From: JBBQXY01 sp038209195 | Lineage (GTDB): Bacteria; Chloroflexota; Ktedonobacteria; Ktedonobacterales; Ktedonobacteraceae | Length of the DNA: 64,000 bases | Direction of reading: 5' to 3' | Assembly (NCBI GenBank): GCA_038209195.1 | Contig: JBBQXY010000004.1 | Location: 1-64,000 of the forward strand | Shown here: piece after piece, positions 16,057 through 25,107 of the stretch | How the letters are laid out: each line of letters starts with the position of its first letter | Numbering within the stretch: position 1 is the stretch's first letter | Translations under genes and position numbers: made by a program | The notes under the pieces: model-generated | What the model saw: only the letters and a program-made list of their open reading frames with translations | What the model was told of the DNA's origin: nothing | The model's database searches: none

Positions 16057-18060
16057 ATGGTCAGTTCATTTGAACATGAGACGCCTCTTTGGGAGCCAGG
16101 AGAAGAGCTAAAGCAGCAAGCGAATATAACGAAATATATGCAGTGGTTGGAACGCGAAAAAGGTTTGAGCTTCCACACCCGTGATGAGTTGTGGGAGTGG
16201 TCGGTCAATAAGCTGGAAGATTTCTGGGCTTCACTGTGGGAATTTTTTCATATCCAGGCATCAGAGCAACCTACGACTACATTGGTTGAAAGAAAGATGC
16301 CTGGTGCGAGCTGGTTTCCAGGTGCGAAGCTTAACTATGCCGAGCACGTCTTTAGGAATGCCAACACCGATCGTCCCGCGTTAATCTTCCGCTCCGAACG
16401 GCAACCAATGATAGAAATTTCCTGGCAAGAGTTGCAGCAGAAGGTCGGGGCAATAGCACATTCCTTGCGCGCGTTAGGCGTAGAGCGTGGGGATAGAGTA
16501 GTAGCCTATATGCCCAATATGCCGGAGACGCTGATGGCCTTTCTCGCCTGCGCCAGTATGGGTGCCATCTGGTCGAGTTGTTCGCCGGACTTTGGCACGA
16601 ACAGCGTAATTGATCGCTTCAAACAGATTGAGCCAAAGGTGCTCTTTGCAGTCGATGGCTACCAGTACGGTGGCAAAACGTTTGATCGACGACCGATGCT
16701 GGCTGAACTACAACAGGCACTACCAACGCTGACAAAGACGGTGCTGGTGCCCTATTTGTTCAAAGATGCAGCGCTTGAAGAGAGCGGACTTTCCAAAGCA
16801 GTAGCGTGGCAGGAGATGCTTAGCGCAGCATCCCCACTGATTTTCGAGCAAGTACCCTTTGATCAACCCCTCTGGGTACTGTATTCCTCCGGCACCACTG
16901 GCTTGCCCAAGGCTATTGTGCAGGGGCATGGCGGCATCCTGCTGGAACACCTTAAAAGCTTGATTATAGAATTGAACATGAAGCCAGAGGATAAGTTCTT
17001 CTGGTACACCACCACGGGTTGGATGATGTGGAACTTGCTCATTGGTGGCTTATTGGCGGGAACGACGGTGCTTATGTACGACGGTAGCCCTGCCTATCCC
17101 GATATGAATGCGCTCTGGCAGTTTGCCGAGCAGACAGGGATGACATTTTTCGGCACCAGTGCTGGTTACATCGGCTCTTGTATGAAGGCTGAACTAGAGC
17201 CGGGCAAAACATTCGACCTGAGCAAACTGCGTGGTATTGGGTCGACTGGCTCACCACTTCCACCAGAAGGGTTCCAGTGGATCTACGAACACGTCAAAAG
17301 CGATATCTGGCTGGCCTCCGTCAGTGGTGGCACAGATGTCTGCTCCGCCTTCGTCAGTGGCTCTGTCCTGCTGCCGGTCAACGCGGGAGAACTGCAATGC
17401 CGCTCGCTAGGAGCTAAAGTTGAAGCCTATGATGAGCAGGGAAAGCCACTCATCAACGAGGTGGGCGAACTAGTCGTCACCGAGCCGATGCCCTCAATGC
17501 CACTCTTTTTCTGGAACGATCCGGAAGGGAAACGCTACCACGAAAGCTACTTTGATATGTATCCAGGCATTTGGCGGCATGGTGACTGGATTACGGTGAC
17601 GTCGCGGGGTAGTGCGATCATTTACGGTCGCTCGGACTCCACCATTAATCGCCAGGGCATTCGCATGGGTAGCAGCGAAATCTATCGCATCGTAGAAGGC
17701 ATACCAGAGGTCATGGACAGCCTGATTGTGGGCGTCGAGTTGCCTGGTGGTAAATATTACATGCCCCTCTTTGTCGTGGTGCGGGAGGGTGTGACCCTCG
17801 ATGATGCCCTCAAGACGAAGATCAAACAGAAGCTCCGTAGTGCCATTTCGCCACACCATGTACCTGATGAGGTTATTGCCATTCCATCTGTTCCTCGCAC
17901 GTTGAGCGGCAAGAAACTCGAGGTACCTGTAAAGAAACTATTCATGGGTGTTCCGGTGGAGAAAGCCATTAGCGTAGATGCGATGAGCGACCCTCAATCC
18001 ATCAATTATTTCATAGACTATGCTGAAAAGGTCATTGCTTTGCGGGAAGGGAAGCAGTAA
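16057..18060 (+). CDS. Acetoacetyl-CoA synthetase
   Basis: This enzyme activates acetoacetate with ATP and CoA. At 667 residues it has the family's normal length and its characteristic N-terminus (PLWEPGEELKQQANITKYMQWLE). The P-loop is YSSGTTGLPKAIVQGHGG near residue 277, followed by WYTTTGWMMWN and the C-terminal PRTLSGKKLEVPVKK with catalytic lysine. AAGGAG precedes the ATG. It converges on a PHB depolymerase-type esterase and lies near a phasin-like gene, which fits the re-use of 3-hydroxybutyrate via acetoacetate. Confidence 0.92.
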   Translation: MVSSFEHETPLWEPGEELKQQANITKYMQWLEREKGLSFHTRDELWEWSVNKLEDFWASLWEFFHIQASEQPTTTLVERKMPGASWFPGAKLNYAEHVFRNANTDRPALIFRSERQPMIEISWQELQQKVGAIAHSLRALGVERGDRVVAYMPNMPETLMAFLACASMGAIWSSCSPDFGTNSVIDRFKQIEPKVLFAVDGYQYGGKTFDRRPMLAELQQALPTLTKTVLVPYLFKDAALEESGLSKAVAWQEMLSAASPLIFEQVPFDQPLWVLYSSGTTGLPKAIVQGHGGILLEHLKSLIIELNMKPEDKFFWYTTTGWMMWNLLIGGLLAGTTVLMYDGSPAYPDMNALWQFAEQTGMTFFGTSAGYIGSCMKAELEPGKTFDLSKLRGIGSTGSPLPPEGFQWIYEHVKSDIWLASVSGGTDVCSAFVSGSVLLPVNAGELQCRSLGAKVEAYDEQGKPLINEVGELVVTEPMPSMPLFFWNDPEGKRYHESYFDMYPGIWRHGDWITVTSRGSAIIYGRSDSTINRQGIRMGSSEIYRIVEGIPEVMDSLIVGVELPGGKYYMPLFVVVREGVTLDDALKTKIKQKLRSAISPHHVPDEVIAIPSVPRTLSGKKLEVPVKKLFMGVPVEKAISVDAMSDPQSINYFIDYAEKVIALREGKQ

Positions 18061-18073
18061 AACGAAAAAGCTC

Positions 18074-19081
18074 TTATCCATCTTTTTTGACATGGAACGC
18101 ACCTTGAACGAGGTGGCGCACACTTTGCCAGAAAGAAGCTGTCTGCTCGTGCTCCTGCGACTGGGCAGTAGGGAGCGAATGCAGCAGAAAAAAGCTGTAG
18201 ATGGCCTGGCTAGCGTTTGGGCCCTTGGGATCAGTATAGGAGCCAGCAGGATTCCCGCCTGACCAGGCATGGCCCAGGCCATTGACTTTCCAATATTGCT
18301 GAATTTCATTACTATTGGCGTCATTCCAGCCGTAGGTCACATAGCTGCGCCCACCTGGCACTTGCCCATTTGTTGTCGTAGTGGGGGCAGCAAAATCGGC
18401 ATTGTATTCGCCATGCGAAGCTAACATATCGGTATACATCCATTGCTGCACGGTCTGATCGCCATTGATGATGTTGATGGCATAGTCCCTCGTGCCATGA
18501 AACACAATAGTTGGAACCACTCGTGCAACGCTGCCCATAGTCTCATAGGCTAAGAGCCCTTGTTGGCGCGGGTCTGGACCACCGTTGCGACTAGCACGTA
18601 AACCGGCACTCGAATTGGTTGCCGCTTGATATTCAAGACCTGCATGGACACCGATGGCGGCGAAAATATCGGGGTACGTGACACCTAAAATTACCGCGAG
18701 GGCTGCTCCAGCAGAAATACCTGCCACGTAGATGCGATGAGTATCTATTGTCCATTGCACAGTATCTTGGGCCATAGATTGCACAATACCAGCAATAATT
18801 GCAGGTTCACCTTTGTCACGGGATTGATTAGCCTGGTCAAACCAGTTCCAACACAGGTATTGGTTAGAGGCACTGATCTGTTGAGGATACACGACAATAA
18901 AGTTGTGTTGTTCGGCTAACTGGTTCATCTGAGTGCCGGTCGCTAAATCCAAGGCAGACTGGGTACAGCCATGCAGCATTACTACTAATGGTACCGCTAC
19001 TCCAGCCTGGTAGCTAGTAGGTGTATAGACAAAGAAGGGACGGCTGCCATTCGGACCACTGTAGTTATATTCTTGCCACAT
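18074..19081 (-). CDS. PHB depolymerase-family esterase (LpqC/PhaZ-type catalytic domain)
   Basis: The enzyme is an alpha/beta hydrolase cleaving short-chain polyhydroxyalkanoate or related esters. From the ATG at 19081 it is 335 residues, with lipase-box S123 in AGISAGAAL, D199 in HGTRDYA and H271 in GLGHAWSGG. HGCTQS forms the oxyanion region. The start is chosen because AGGAG lies four bases before it. No signal peptide is visible, so unlike the classical secreted enzymes it may act inside the cell. It is downstream of the phasin-like gene on the same strand and converges with acetoacetyl-CoA synthetase. Tannase or feruloyl esterase activity is an alternative. Confidence 0.88.
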   Translation of the reverse strand: MWQEYNYSGPNGSRPFFVYTPTSYQAGVAVPLVVMLHGCTQSALDLATGTQMNQLAEQHNFIVVYPQQISASNQYLCWNWFDQANQSRDKGEPAIIAGIVQSMAQDTVQWTIDTHRIYVAGISAGAALAVILGVTYPDIFAAIGVHAGLEYQAATNSSAGLRASRNGGPDPRQQGLLAYETMGSVARVVPTIVFHGTRDYAINIINGDQTVQQWMYTDMLASHGEYNADFAAPTTTTNGQVPGGRSYVTYGWNDANSNEIQQYWKVNGLGHAWSGGNPAGSYTDPKGPNASQAIYSFFLLHSLPTAQSQEHEQTASFWQSVRHLVQGAFHVKKDG

Positions 19082-19160
19082 AGTGCTCCTGGTCTTCACT
19101 TTCAATAAAAAGACAGTGATAACGCTTCAGCACTGCCATGACAACAGATCACTTCCATTT

Positions 19161-19215
19161 AGTTGAATGCGAAGCTCTCTGGCACCACTGGTGCCAGAGA
19201 GCTTCGCATTCAACT
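19161..19215. repeat. Perfect 55-bp palindrome (27-bp arms)
   Basis: Arms 19161-19187 and 19189-19215 are exact reverse complements with a single central base. It lies between the phasin-like gene and the esterase gene on the same strand. No T-run follows on the transcribed strand, so it may be an mRNA-stabilising or attenuating hairpin, or a dispersed repeat, rather than a classical terminator. Confidence 0.85.
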
Positions 19216-19242
19216 CACCCTAATTATATCAGCTAAAAAGGC

Positions 19243-19767
19243 TTATTTACTAACCTTCTCGGCGTATTCGTCCATTGTCTGTTTGTAGTAAGAAATGGGC
19301 GAGAACCAGAGCTGCATGTAGACATTCCAAGATGCTTGGGCCATAGTCTGGACTTGCTCAGCCTGATGCTTGGATTGATTAACCAACTCTTGAGCCAAGC
19401 TGCGTGTGCTCTCGACCTGGTGATTGAGAACCTCAACGCCGTTCGAGTACGCATTTTGCGCGAACTTCACGGTGCGATCCTGGGCGGCAAGAGCCGTCTG
19501 GGTGATCGCCTGAAGATTCTCTTGTTGCTTCATGGGCTGCTCTACCAGGGTATGGACCAGATTGCTGGTATCCGTAGCTTGGCTCCTAAGCACCTCAATA
19601 CCGTTCAAAAACAGGTTCTGGGCGAAACGCATCGCGCGCTCCTGGTCGGCAATGGTTTTGTCGGCAATGGTCTGACTGGTCTCACGAATGGAGCGCGTTA
19701 AACTCCAAGCGGCATCCGTTACTTTATTGTCTACTACTTTACTGTCTACTACTTTTTTGTCTGCCAT
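19243..19767 (-). CDS. Phasin-like granule-associated protein
   Basis: The protein of 174 residues is almost entirely helical and amphipathic, rich in Gln, Ala and Asn. Two similar halves repeat the pattern AxQDRTVKFAQNAYSNGVEVL / ADQERAMRFAQNLFLNGIEVL. This matches phasins, which coat polyhydroxyalkanoate granules. The start at 19767 (MADKK) follows GGAAGG. An upstream ATG nine codons earlier is less likely. The flanking PHB depolymerase-type esterase and acetoacetyl-CoA synthetase support a PHB role. No PHA synthase is in the window. Confidence 0.75.
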   Translation of the reverse strand: MADKKVVDSKVVDNKVTDAAWSLTRSIRETSQTIADKTIADQERAMRFAQNLFLNGIEVLRSQATDTSNLVHTLVEQPMKQQENLQAITQTALAAQDRTVKFAQNAYSNGVEVLNHQVESTRSLAQELVNQSKHQAEQVQTMAQASWNVYMQLWFSPISYYKQTMDEYAEKVSK

Positions 19768-20000
19768 GATGATGTTCCTTCCTGAATACTTCACGTCTAT
19801 CCAGGTGACGTATGTTGATGTGAATGGTCTTCACACCTATTTGCGTGAAAGAGCTAATCGCTCATATATCTCATACCACCCGCTTATCCTGGATGGTAGC
19901 TCTCTTAACACTCCGATGAAACTTCTTTATCATCTATATGCATTATACACATATATGCGTGGTTTGTCAAGGGGCAATTCCGACAATTGAGCAAGAAGCT

Positions 20001-20143
20001 GCCTTGTCATTCTGAGCGCAGCGAAGAATCTCCGCGGCACGAGAGATTCTTCGCTGCGCTCAGAATGACAAGGCTCGCGCTTAGGATGACACCCAGGACA
20101 CCACGTCAGTCCGCTCACGGGCAGTCTTCTCTCCAAACGTCTG
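20001..20143. repeat. Dispersed palindromic repeat, copy 2
   Basis: Perfect 32-base inverted arms (20001-20032, 20043-20074) are followed by about 65 bp conserved with the copy ending at 15193, including the ending ccaaacgtctg. Only one copy of the 20-mer is present here. Confidence 0.85.
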
Positions 20144-20273
20144 ACATGAATCTAGGATTCGTGACAGCTTCTTGCTTGATGTGAGATCATAAAGAAGGGG
20201 CAAGAAATAATTGTGATGAATATCGATAGCAATAATTTGCGTCCCTTATTTTGCACATCATGAGGAGTTCATA

Positions 20274-22112
20274 GTGAATATTGAAGCTATTTTCCACCAA
20301 CCGAATGGGGCCTACGCCTATACCAATGGGCTGGATACTATGCGCGTACGTCTGCGCACCAGCGCACGCGACAATATAGAATGTTATGTAAAGTGGTTCG
20401 ACCGCTGCGGCACACCTGAATGTGGAGAGCATATTACGCCGATGACATGGCTGGCGAGCGATGGCGTTTTTACCTATTGGGAAGCAGAGCTTTATGAGCC
20501 GCACCGACGATTACGCTATTATTTTCAGATTCGTGAAGGAGCGGAGGAGATATGGTATACAGAGGATGGCTATAGCCACAAAGCGGTCGCAGGTAACTGG
20601 TTAAGCGGTTTCTTTAACTGGCCGTATCTCTATGAATCGCAACAAGTTCACATACCAGTCTGGGTGCGAAATGCAGTATTTTATGAAATTTTCTCGGAAC
20701 GCTTTGCCAGCGGTGCCATTGGAGAGGAGCATCCCCAAGTTAAAGAGTGGGCGGGCAAGCCGGAATGGTATAATTTCTGGGGCGGCAACTTAAAAGGTAT
20801 TGAGCAGCATCTATCCTATCTCCAGGCATTGGGTATTAACGCCCTCTGGCTCACCCCTATTTTCGAGTCACGCTCCAATCACAAATACGACATCATTGAC
20901 TATACGAAAATCGATCCCTATTTTGGGACGGAAGAGACTTTTCAGCAGTTACTTGATGCTTGCCACGCCCATGGTATCCGTGTTGTACTTGATGCCGTCT
21001 ACAACCATTGCAGTAGCGACTTTTTTGCCTGGCGCGACGTCGTAGAGCATGGCGCGGAATCGCCCTACGTGGATTGGTTCTTTGTCCAAGTTTTCCCACC
21101 TGATTGGCGCAAGCAAAACTACCGCATGTTTGACCATCACGGACACATGCCCAAGCTCAATACCTACAATCCTGCCGTACAACGCTACCTCATCGATGCA
21201 GCCGCTAAATGGACGCGTATGGGTGTCGATGGCTGGCGTTTAGATGTGGCGGGTGAAGTCGATATGAGCCTGTGGCGAGCATTCCGCAGCGAGTTACGGG
21301 CTATTAATCCAGATCTCTATATTGTCGGAGAAATCGAGCACGAGGCGGCGCGTTGGACAATAGGCGACCAGTTTGATGGCGTACAACACTATCCGCTCTA
21401 CCGCGCGGTGCTCAAATTTATCGCGGCAGGGTCAAATGCTCCTTCGTTTGGTATTGGGGCAGAAGGCAAATGGAACGCCACGACCTTTGACCAGAGACTG
21501 GGCCACATACGAAGTTGGTATCCCACGCCCGTCCTATCGGCCCTGCTAACTCACCTCTCGAACCACGACATCCCACGCTTCCTGACCATGTGTGGAGGCG
21601 ATAAACGCAAGCTACGCTTGGCGACAACCTTTCTCCTGACCTATACGGGCACACCGATGCTCTACTATGGCGAAGAAGTCGGGATGGAGGGCGGCCCTGA
21701 CCCCGATTGCCGCCGCCCTATGGTCTGGGAACCTGCTGAACAAGACGCGGATTTGCTAACATTTTATCGCCACCTGATATTCTTGCGTCAAACTCATGCC
21801 GCCTTACGAGCCGATGGCGTCTGGACATGTCTTGCCGAGGACGAAAGTGGAGTCTATGCCTTCCTACGCGGAGAGCTCCCCTTGCATGGCGCGACTCCCA
21901 ACCGTGATGTAGCCCTCGTTGTTCTCAATAACAGCGAGGAGCCCCGACCCATACAGGTTCCCTTGAACGTGGTTGGACGCGGTACTCAGCCCTGTTGGAC
22001 CGATGGCACAGCAGTACGCGATGAGCTGAGTGGACAGATATATCCAGTGGAAAATGGCATGGTGGCGATAGAGCTAGGGGCATATGAGGGAGCAGTAATT
22101 ATCGGTGTGTAA
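20274..22112 (+). CDS. Glycoside hydrolase family 13 (neopullulanase/cyclomaltodextrinase-like)
   Basis: The enzyme hydrolyses alpha-1,4 and possibly alpha-1,6 glucans. The N-terminal 110 residues form the CBM34-type beta domain of neopullulanases. The catalytic barrel has DAVYNH, nucleophile D in GWRLDVAGEVD near residue 322, acid/base E in VGEIEHE near 352, and NHDIPR near 429. At 612 residues the length is normal. There is no signal peptide, so it is cytoplasmic. It starts with GTG at 20274 behind GAGGAG. A sugar dehydrogenase and an isomerase follow on the same strand. Confidence 0.9.
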   Translation: MNIEAIFHQPNGAYAYTNGLDTMRVRLRTSARDNIECYVKWFDRCGTPECGEHITPMTWLASDGVFTYWEAELYEPHRRLRYYFQIREGAEEIWYTEDGYSHKAVAGNWLSGFFNWPYLYESQQVHIPVWVRNAVFYEIFSERFASGAIGEEHPQVKEWAGKPEWYNFWGGNLKGIEQHLSYLQALGINALWLTPIFESRSNHKYDIIDYTKIDPYFGTEETFQQLLDACHAHGIRVVLDAVYNHCSSDFFAWRDVVEHGAESPYVDWFFVQVFPPDWRKQNYRMFDHHGHMPKLNTYNPAVQRYLIDAAAKWTRMGVDGWRLDVAGEVDMSLWRAFRSELRAINPDLYIVGEIEHEAARWTIGDQFDGVQHYPLYRAVLKFIAAGSNAPSFGIGAEGKWNATTFDQRLGHIRSWYPTPVLSALLTHLSNHDIPRFLTMCGGDKRKLRLATTFLLTYTGTPMLYYGEEVGMEGGPDPDCRRPMVWEPAEQDADLLTFYRHLIFLRQTHAALRADGVWTCLAEDESGVYAFLRGELPLHGATPNRDVALVVLNNSEEPRPIQVPLNVVGRGTQPCWTDGTAVRDELSGQIYPVENGMVAIELGAYEGAVIIGV

Positions 22113-22253
22113 GAGAATCATGCACATACTCTAGAGCTTGTTACCCGATGAGAAAATGTGATATGGTGACATCTAAAGAAGCACTTATATGGTGCTAAAA
22201 GGTTTGAAATGTTGGGGCAGAACACGATGGCCCAACATGCAAGATAGTGACCG

Positions 22254-23330
22254 ATGAGGATGTCACAAGCTATGCCTGAAAAATTACGATTTGGCATCGT
22301 GGGCTGTGGAGTTATCGCCTCCACCCATGCAGAAGCGATTGCTAGCCTGCCAGAGGCGCAACTTGTCGCGATAGCCGATATCGTACCTGAGTGCGCACAG
22401 AGGCTTGCCAACAAGTATGGTGCCACAGGCTACACGAGTATACAAGCGATGTTAGCGGACGAAACGCTAGATATTGTGAATGTCTGTACGCCCAGTGGTC
22501 TGCATCGAGAACACGCCTGCCTGGTCATGCGCTCAGGGCGGCACGTCATTATCGAGAAGCCCATGGAGATCACCCTGGCTGCTATTGACGAAATGCTGGG
22601 CGTACAGAAAGAGATGGGGGTGAAGCTCACGGTCATCAGCCAGCATCGTTTTGATGCTGCCACGCAGCAGGTGCATGCGCTGGTACAAGAGGCTGCCTTT
22701 GGTCGGCTCGTGCTGGGCAATGTGCTAATCCCGTGGTGGCGTTCCCAGGCGTATTATGATAGCGGGGCATGGCGCGGCACCTGGGCATTGGATGGCGGTG
22801 GCGTGTTGATGAACCAATCCATCCATGCTATCGATCTTTTACAATGGTTGCTGGGGCCAGTCCACAGTCTCTGCGCCTATACGGATAGGCTGACCCATAG
22901 TATGGAGACGGAGGACGTGGCAGTAGCAGTCTTGCGCTTCGCCAATGGAGCACTGGGCACTATTGCCGCAACTACCGGAGCGTATCCCGGCATCGCTACT
23001 CGCATCGAGTTGTTCGGTGATAAAGGTTCAGCAATCATAGAGGACGATACGCTCTCTTACCTGCATCTCGCGCGCGACGATCAAGAAGAGATGGGAGCTT
23101 ATGGCATAGCCGCCACTACCAAACGCACGGACAAGCAGGGAGCGACAGCAGCCAGCAATCCCGCCGCGCTTTCCGGTTCGAGCCACACACTACAAATTGC
23201 TGATATGATGCGCGCCATTCGCGAGAATGGTACGCCCCTCGTCGATGGCTATGCCGCACGCCGACCCGTCGAAATCATCCTGGGCATGTATGAATCGGCG
23301 CGCACACGGCAGGAGGTTATCCTATCATGA
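22254..23330 (+). CDS. Gfo/Idh/MocA-family sugar or inositol oxidoreductase
   Basis: This is an NAD(P)-dependent dehydrogenase. The N-terminal Rossmann fold has GIVGCGVIASTHAEAI, followed by EKPMEIT (the conserved EKP lysine) and GGGVLMNQSIHAIDLLQWL with the likely catalytic histidine. Its length of 358 residues is normal. The ATG at 22254 or the one two codons later could be used; both follow GATGAGG. The stop overlaps the next gene's start by four bases (ATGA), so the two are translationally coupled and probably act on the same sugar. Confidence 0.9.
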   Translation: MRMSQAMPEKLRFGIVGCGVIASTHAEAIASLPEAQLVAIADIVPECAQRLANKYGATGYTSIQAMLADETLDIVNVCTPSGLHREHACLVMRSGRHVIIEKPMEITLAAIDEMLGVQKEMGVKLTVISQHRFDAATQQVHALVQEAAFGRLVLGNVLIPWWRSQAYYDSGAWRGTWALDGGGVLMNQSIHAIDLLQWLLGPVHSLCAYTDRLTHSMETEDVAVAVLRFANGALGTIAATTGAYPGIATRIELFGDKGSAIIEDDTLSYLHLARDDQEEMGAYGIAATTKRTDKQGATAASNPAALSGSSHTLQIADMMRAIRENGTPLVDGYAARRPVEIILGMYESARTRQEVILS

Positions 23331-24166
23331 TTCGCCTCTCCGCTTTTGCCGATGAGATTGCGCCCGACCTGGACGAGCAGGTGGCAGTACTCCACAGCGA
23401 GTCCATACATTATATCGAACTGCGCAGCGTTTGGGGCATTAATGTCCTCGATCTCTCCGCTGAGCAGGTGGCCCGCGTAAAGCATACACTCTACGAACAC
23501 GGCATTGGCGTTTCAGCAATTGGTTCACCAATTGGCAAGGTATCCATCACCAGTTCGTTTGCTGAGCATCTACAACGCTTCGAGCGTGCTATGCTGCTGG
23601 CACACATCTTTCAAACACCCTATATCCGCCTCTTCTCATTCTATCCACCTACCACAGAACAAAGTGAAGCAACCAATCCGGCGACATGGCGGGATGAAGT
23701 CTTGCAGCGATTGCAAGCGATGACAGAGCGAGCGCGGAACGAGAAGATCGTTCTGCTTCACGAAAACGAGAAAGATATCTACGGCGATACAATTGCTCGC
23801 TGTGTAGACCTGCTGCAAAATATCGACAATACCCATTTCCTGGCGATCCTCGACCCCGCGAACTTCATCCAGTGCCAACAAACACCCTATCCCACTGCCT
23901 ATGAAGCCCTGCGTCCCTGGTTGCGCTATGTTCACGTTAAGGACGCACTAACCAATGGCACAGTTGTTGTGGCAGGTGAAGGAGCCACGCAGTGGCCCAC
24001 ACTGCTGCAACGCCTGCACGATGACGGCTACGATGGCTTTTTCTCATTGGAGCCGCACCTGGCCTCTGCCGGACAGTTCTCCGGTTTCAGCGGTCAGGAA
24101 TTGTTCCGTCATGCCTCCCAGTCGTTGCAGCGCATGTTGCAGAACATGGGGTGGGAGTACGCGTAA
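23327..24166 (+). CDS. Sugar phosphate isomerase/epimerase (xylose-isomerase-like TIM barrel)
   Basis: A TIM barrel of the AP-endonuclease-2 superfamily, 279 residues. Metal-ligand patterns are visible: LLHENEKDIYGDT, LDPANF, YVHVKD and FFSLEPHL. The family includes inosose dehydratase, tagatose epimerase and hydroxypyruvate isomerase. The partner dehydrogenase, coupled by an ATGA overlap, suggests a polyol or keto-sugar pathway. The exact substrate cannot be read from the sequence. Confidence 0.88.
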   Translation: MIRLSAFADEIAPDLDEQVAVLHSESIHYIELRSVWGINVLDLSAEQVARVKHTLYEHGIGVSAIGSPIGKVSITSSFAEHLQRFERAMLLAHIFQTPYIRLFSFYPPTTEQSEATNPATWRDEVLQRLQAMTERARNEKIVLLHENEKDIYGDTIARCVDLLQNIDNTHFLAILDPANFIQCQQTPYPTAYEALRPWLRYVHVKDALTNGTVVVAGEGATQWPTLLQRLHDDGYDGFFSLEPHLASAGQFSGFSGQELFRHASQSLQRMLQNMGWEYA

Positions 24167-24483
24167 GTTGCAAGCGTGCTAGTAACTAGTAATATTAACA
24201 GCGTTGTCCACCCAATAAGGCTCCTCATCATGTCGTCGCTATTTTAGGACATCCGTATAATCTTATGAGAAAAACGGGCTATTTTTTGGGGCTAATTGCC
24301 ATAGATGACCGTCTATTCCGTATACTCTAATTAATTCATATGCATCAATTGTTTCTTGCAAAGTTATTGCAAGTGGGACTTGTAGCTAGTACGATTAACC
24401 ACTCTGGTGATACTTTCGAGAATAGGTGCTATTGGCGCGTAGCCACTTCAGACTAACAGGTTGAGAGAATTATTGTTGCTGGC
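24167..24483. other. Intergenic region between convergent genes
   Basis: No coding frame, clear terminator hairpin or repeat is evident in these 317 bases. The sequence is more AT-rich than its surroundings. Confidence 0.4.
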
Positions 24484-25107
24484 TCATAGCGTAATAAGCC
24501 CTAAACGTACGCCACGGCTGACCGCGTCCGTGCGACTGGCGGCCCCTAGCTTGGTCGAGATCGACGAAATATGAAACTTGACGGTATGCTCACTGATCTG
24601 CAAGCGACGTGCAATGAGCTTATTCGATAGACCTTGACTCACTAACTCTAATACCTCGCGCTCGCGAGCGGTAAGCGACTCATCCACGACACCGAGCATA
24701 AGCGCATTGGCGACGGGGCGTTGTTCGTACAGTTGGGCGGAGTAAGCGGACGGCAACACGACAAAGCCCTGCGCCACAGCCACTACTGCTGCCTGTAATT
24801 GGGCAGCAGTAGCGTCCAGTGGCACAACGCTCCAACTGCGCAGCGAGAGCGAACGCAGCAGAGCCAATGACCGTTCAATATCGTTGCTGAGCACAACAGA
24901 AGCAACCTGACTGCTGTTCGTCAAAGTACGCACGACATCTTCCAGCAACGTTTCGTCGACGACGATCACATCAAGTGCTGAAAGTTCCAGGCTAGCGGCA
25001 TCCGCGCTTGAGGATGCGCCCACGACCTGCACCTCTGTGCCAGAGATCATAGAACGCAAACCCGCCTGCATCATCGGCGTGGGTGCGATGACGAAGACGC
25101 GAATCAT
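24484..25107 (-). CDS. LuxR/NarL-type response regulator
   Basis: An N-terminal receiver-like domain (about 1-120) is followed by a C-terminal LuxR helix-turn-helix (about 143-205: LTAREREVLELVSQGLSNKLIA, then ISEHTVKFHISSI). The receiver is divergent. A candidate phosphoacceptor D sits in VIVVDETLL, but the usual N-terminal acidic pair and the conserved K motif are not obvious, so it may be phosphorylation-independent. It overlaps the protease gene upstream by four bases (ATGA) and ends a three-gene operon with two HtrA-type proteases. No kinase is adjacent. Confidence 0.85.
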   Translation of the reverse strand: MIRVFVIAPTPMMQAGLRSMISGTEVQVVGASSSADAASLELSALDVIVVDETLLEDVVRTLTNSSQVASVVLSNDIERSLALLRSLSLRSWSVVPLDATAAQLQAAVVAVAQGFVVLPSAYSAQLYEQRPVANALMLGVVDESLTAREREVLELVSQGLSNKLIARRLQISEHTVKFHISSISTKLGAASRTDAVSRGVRLGLITL

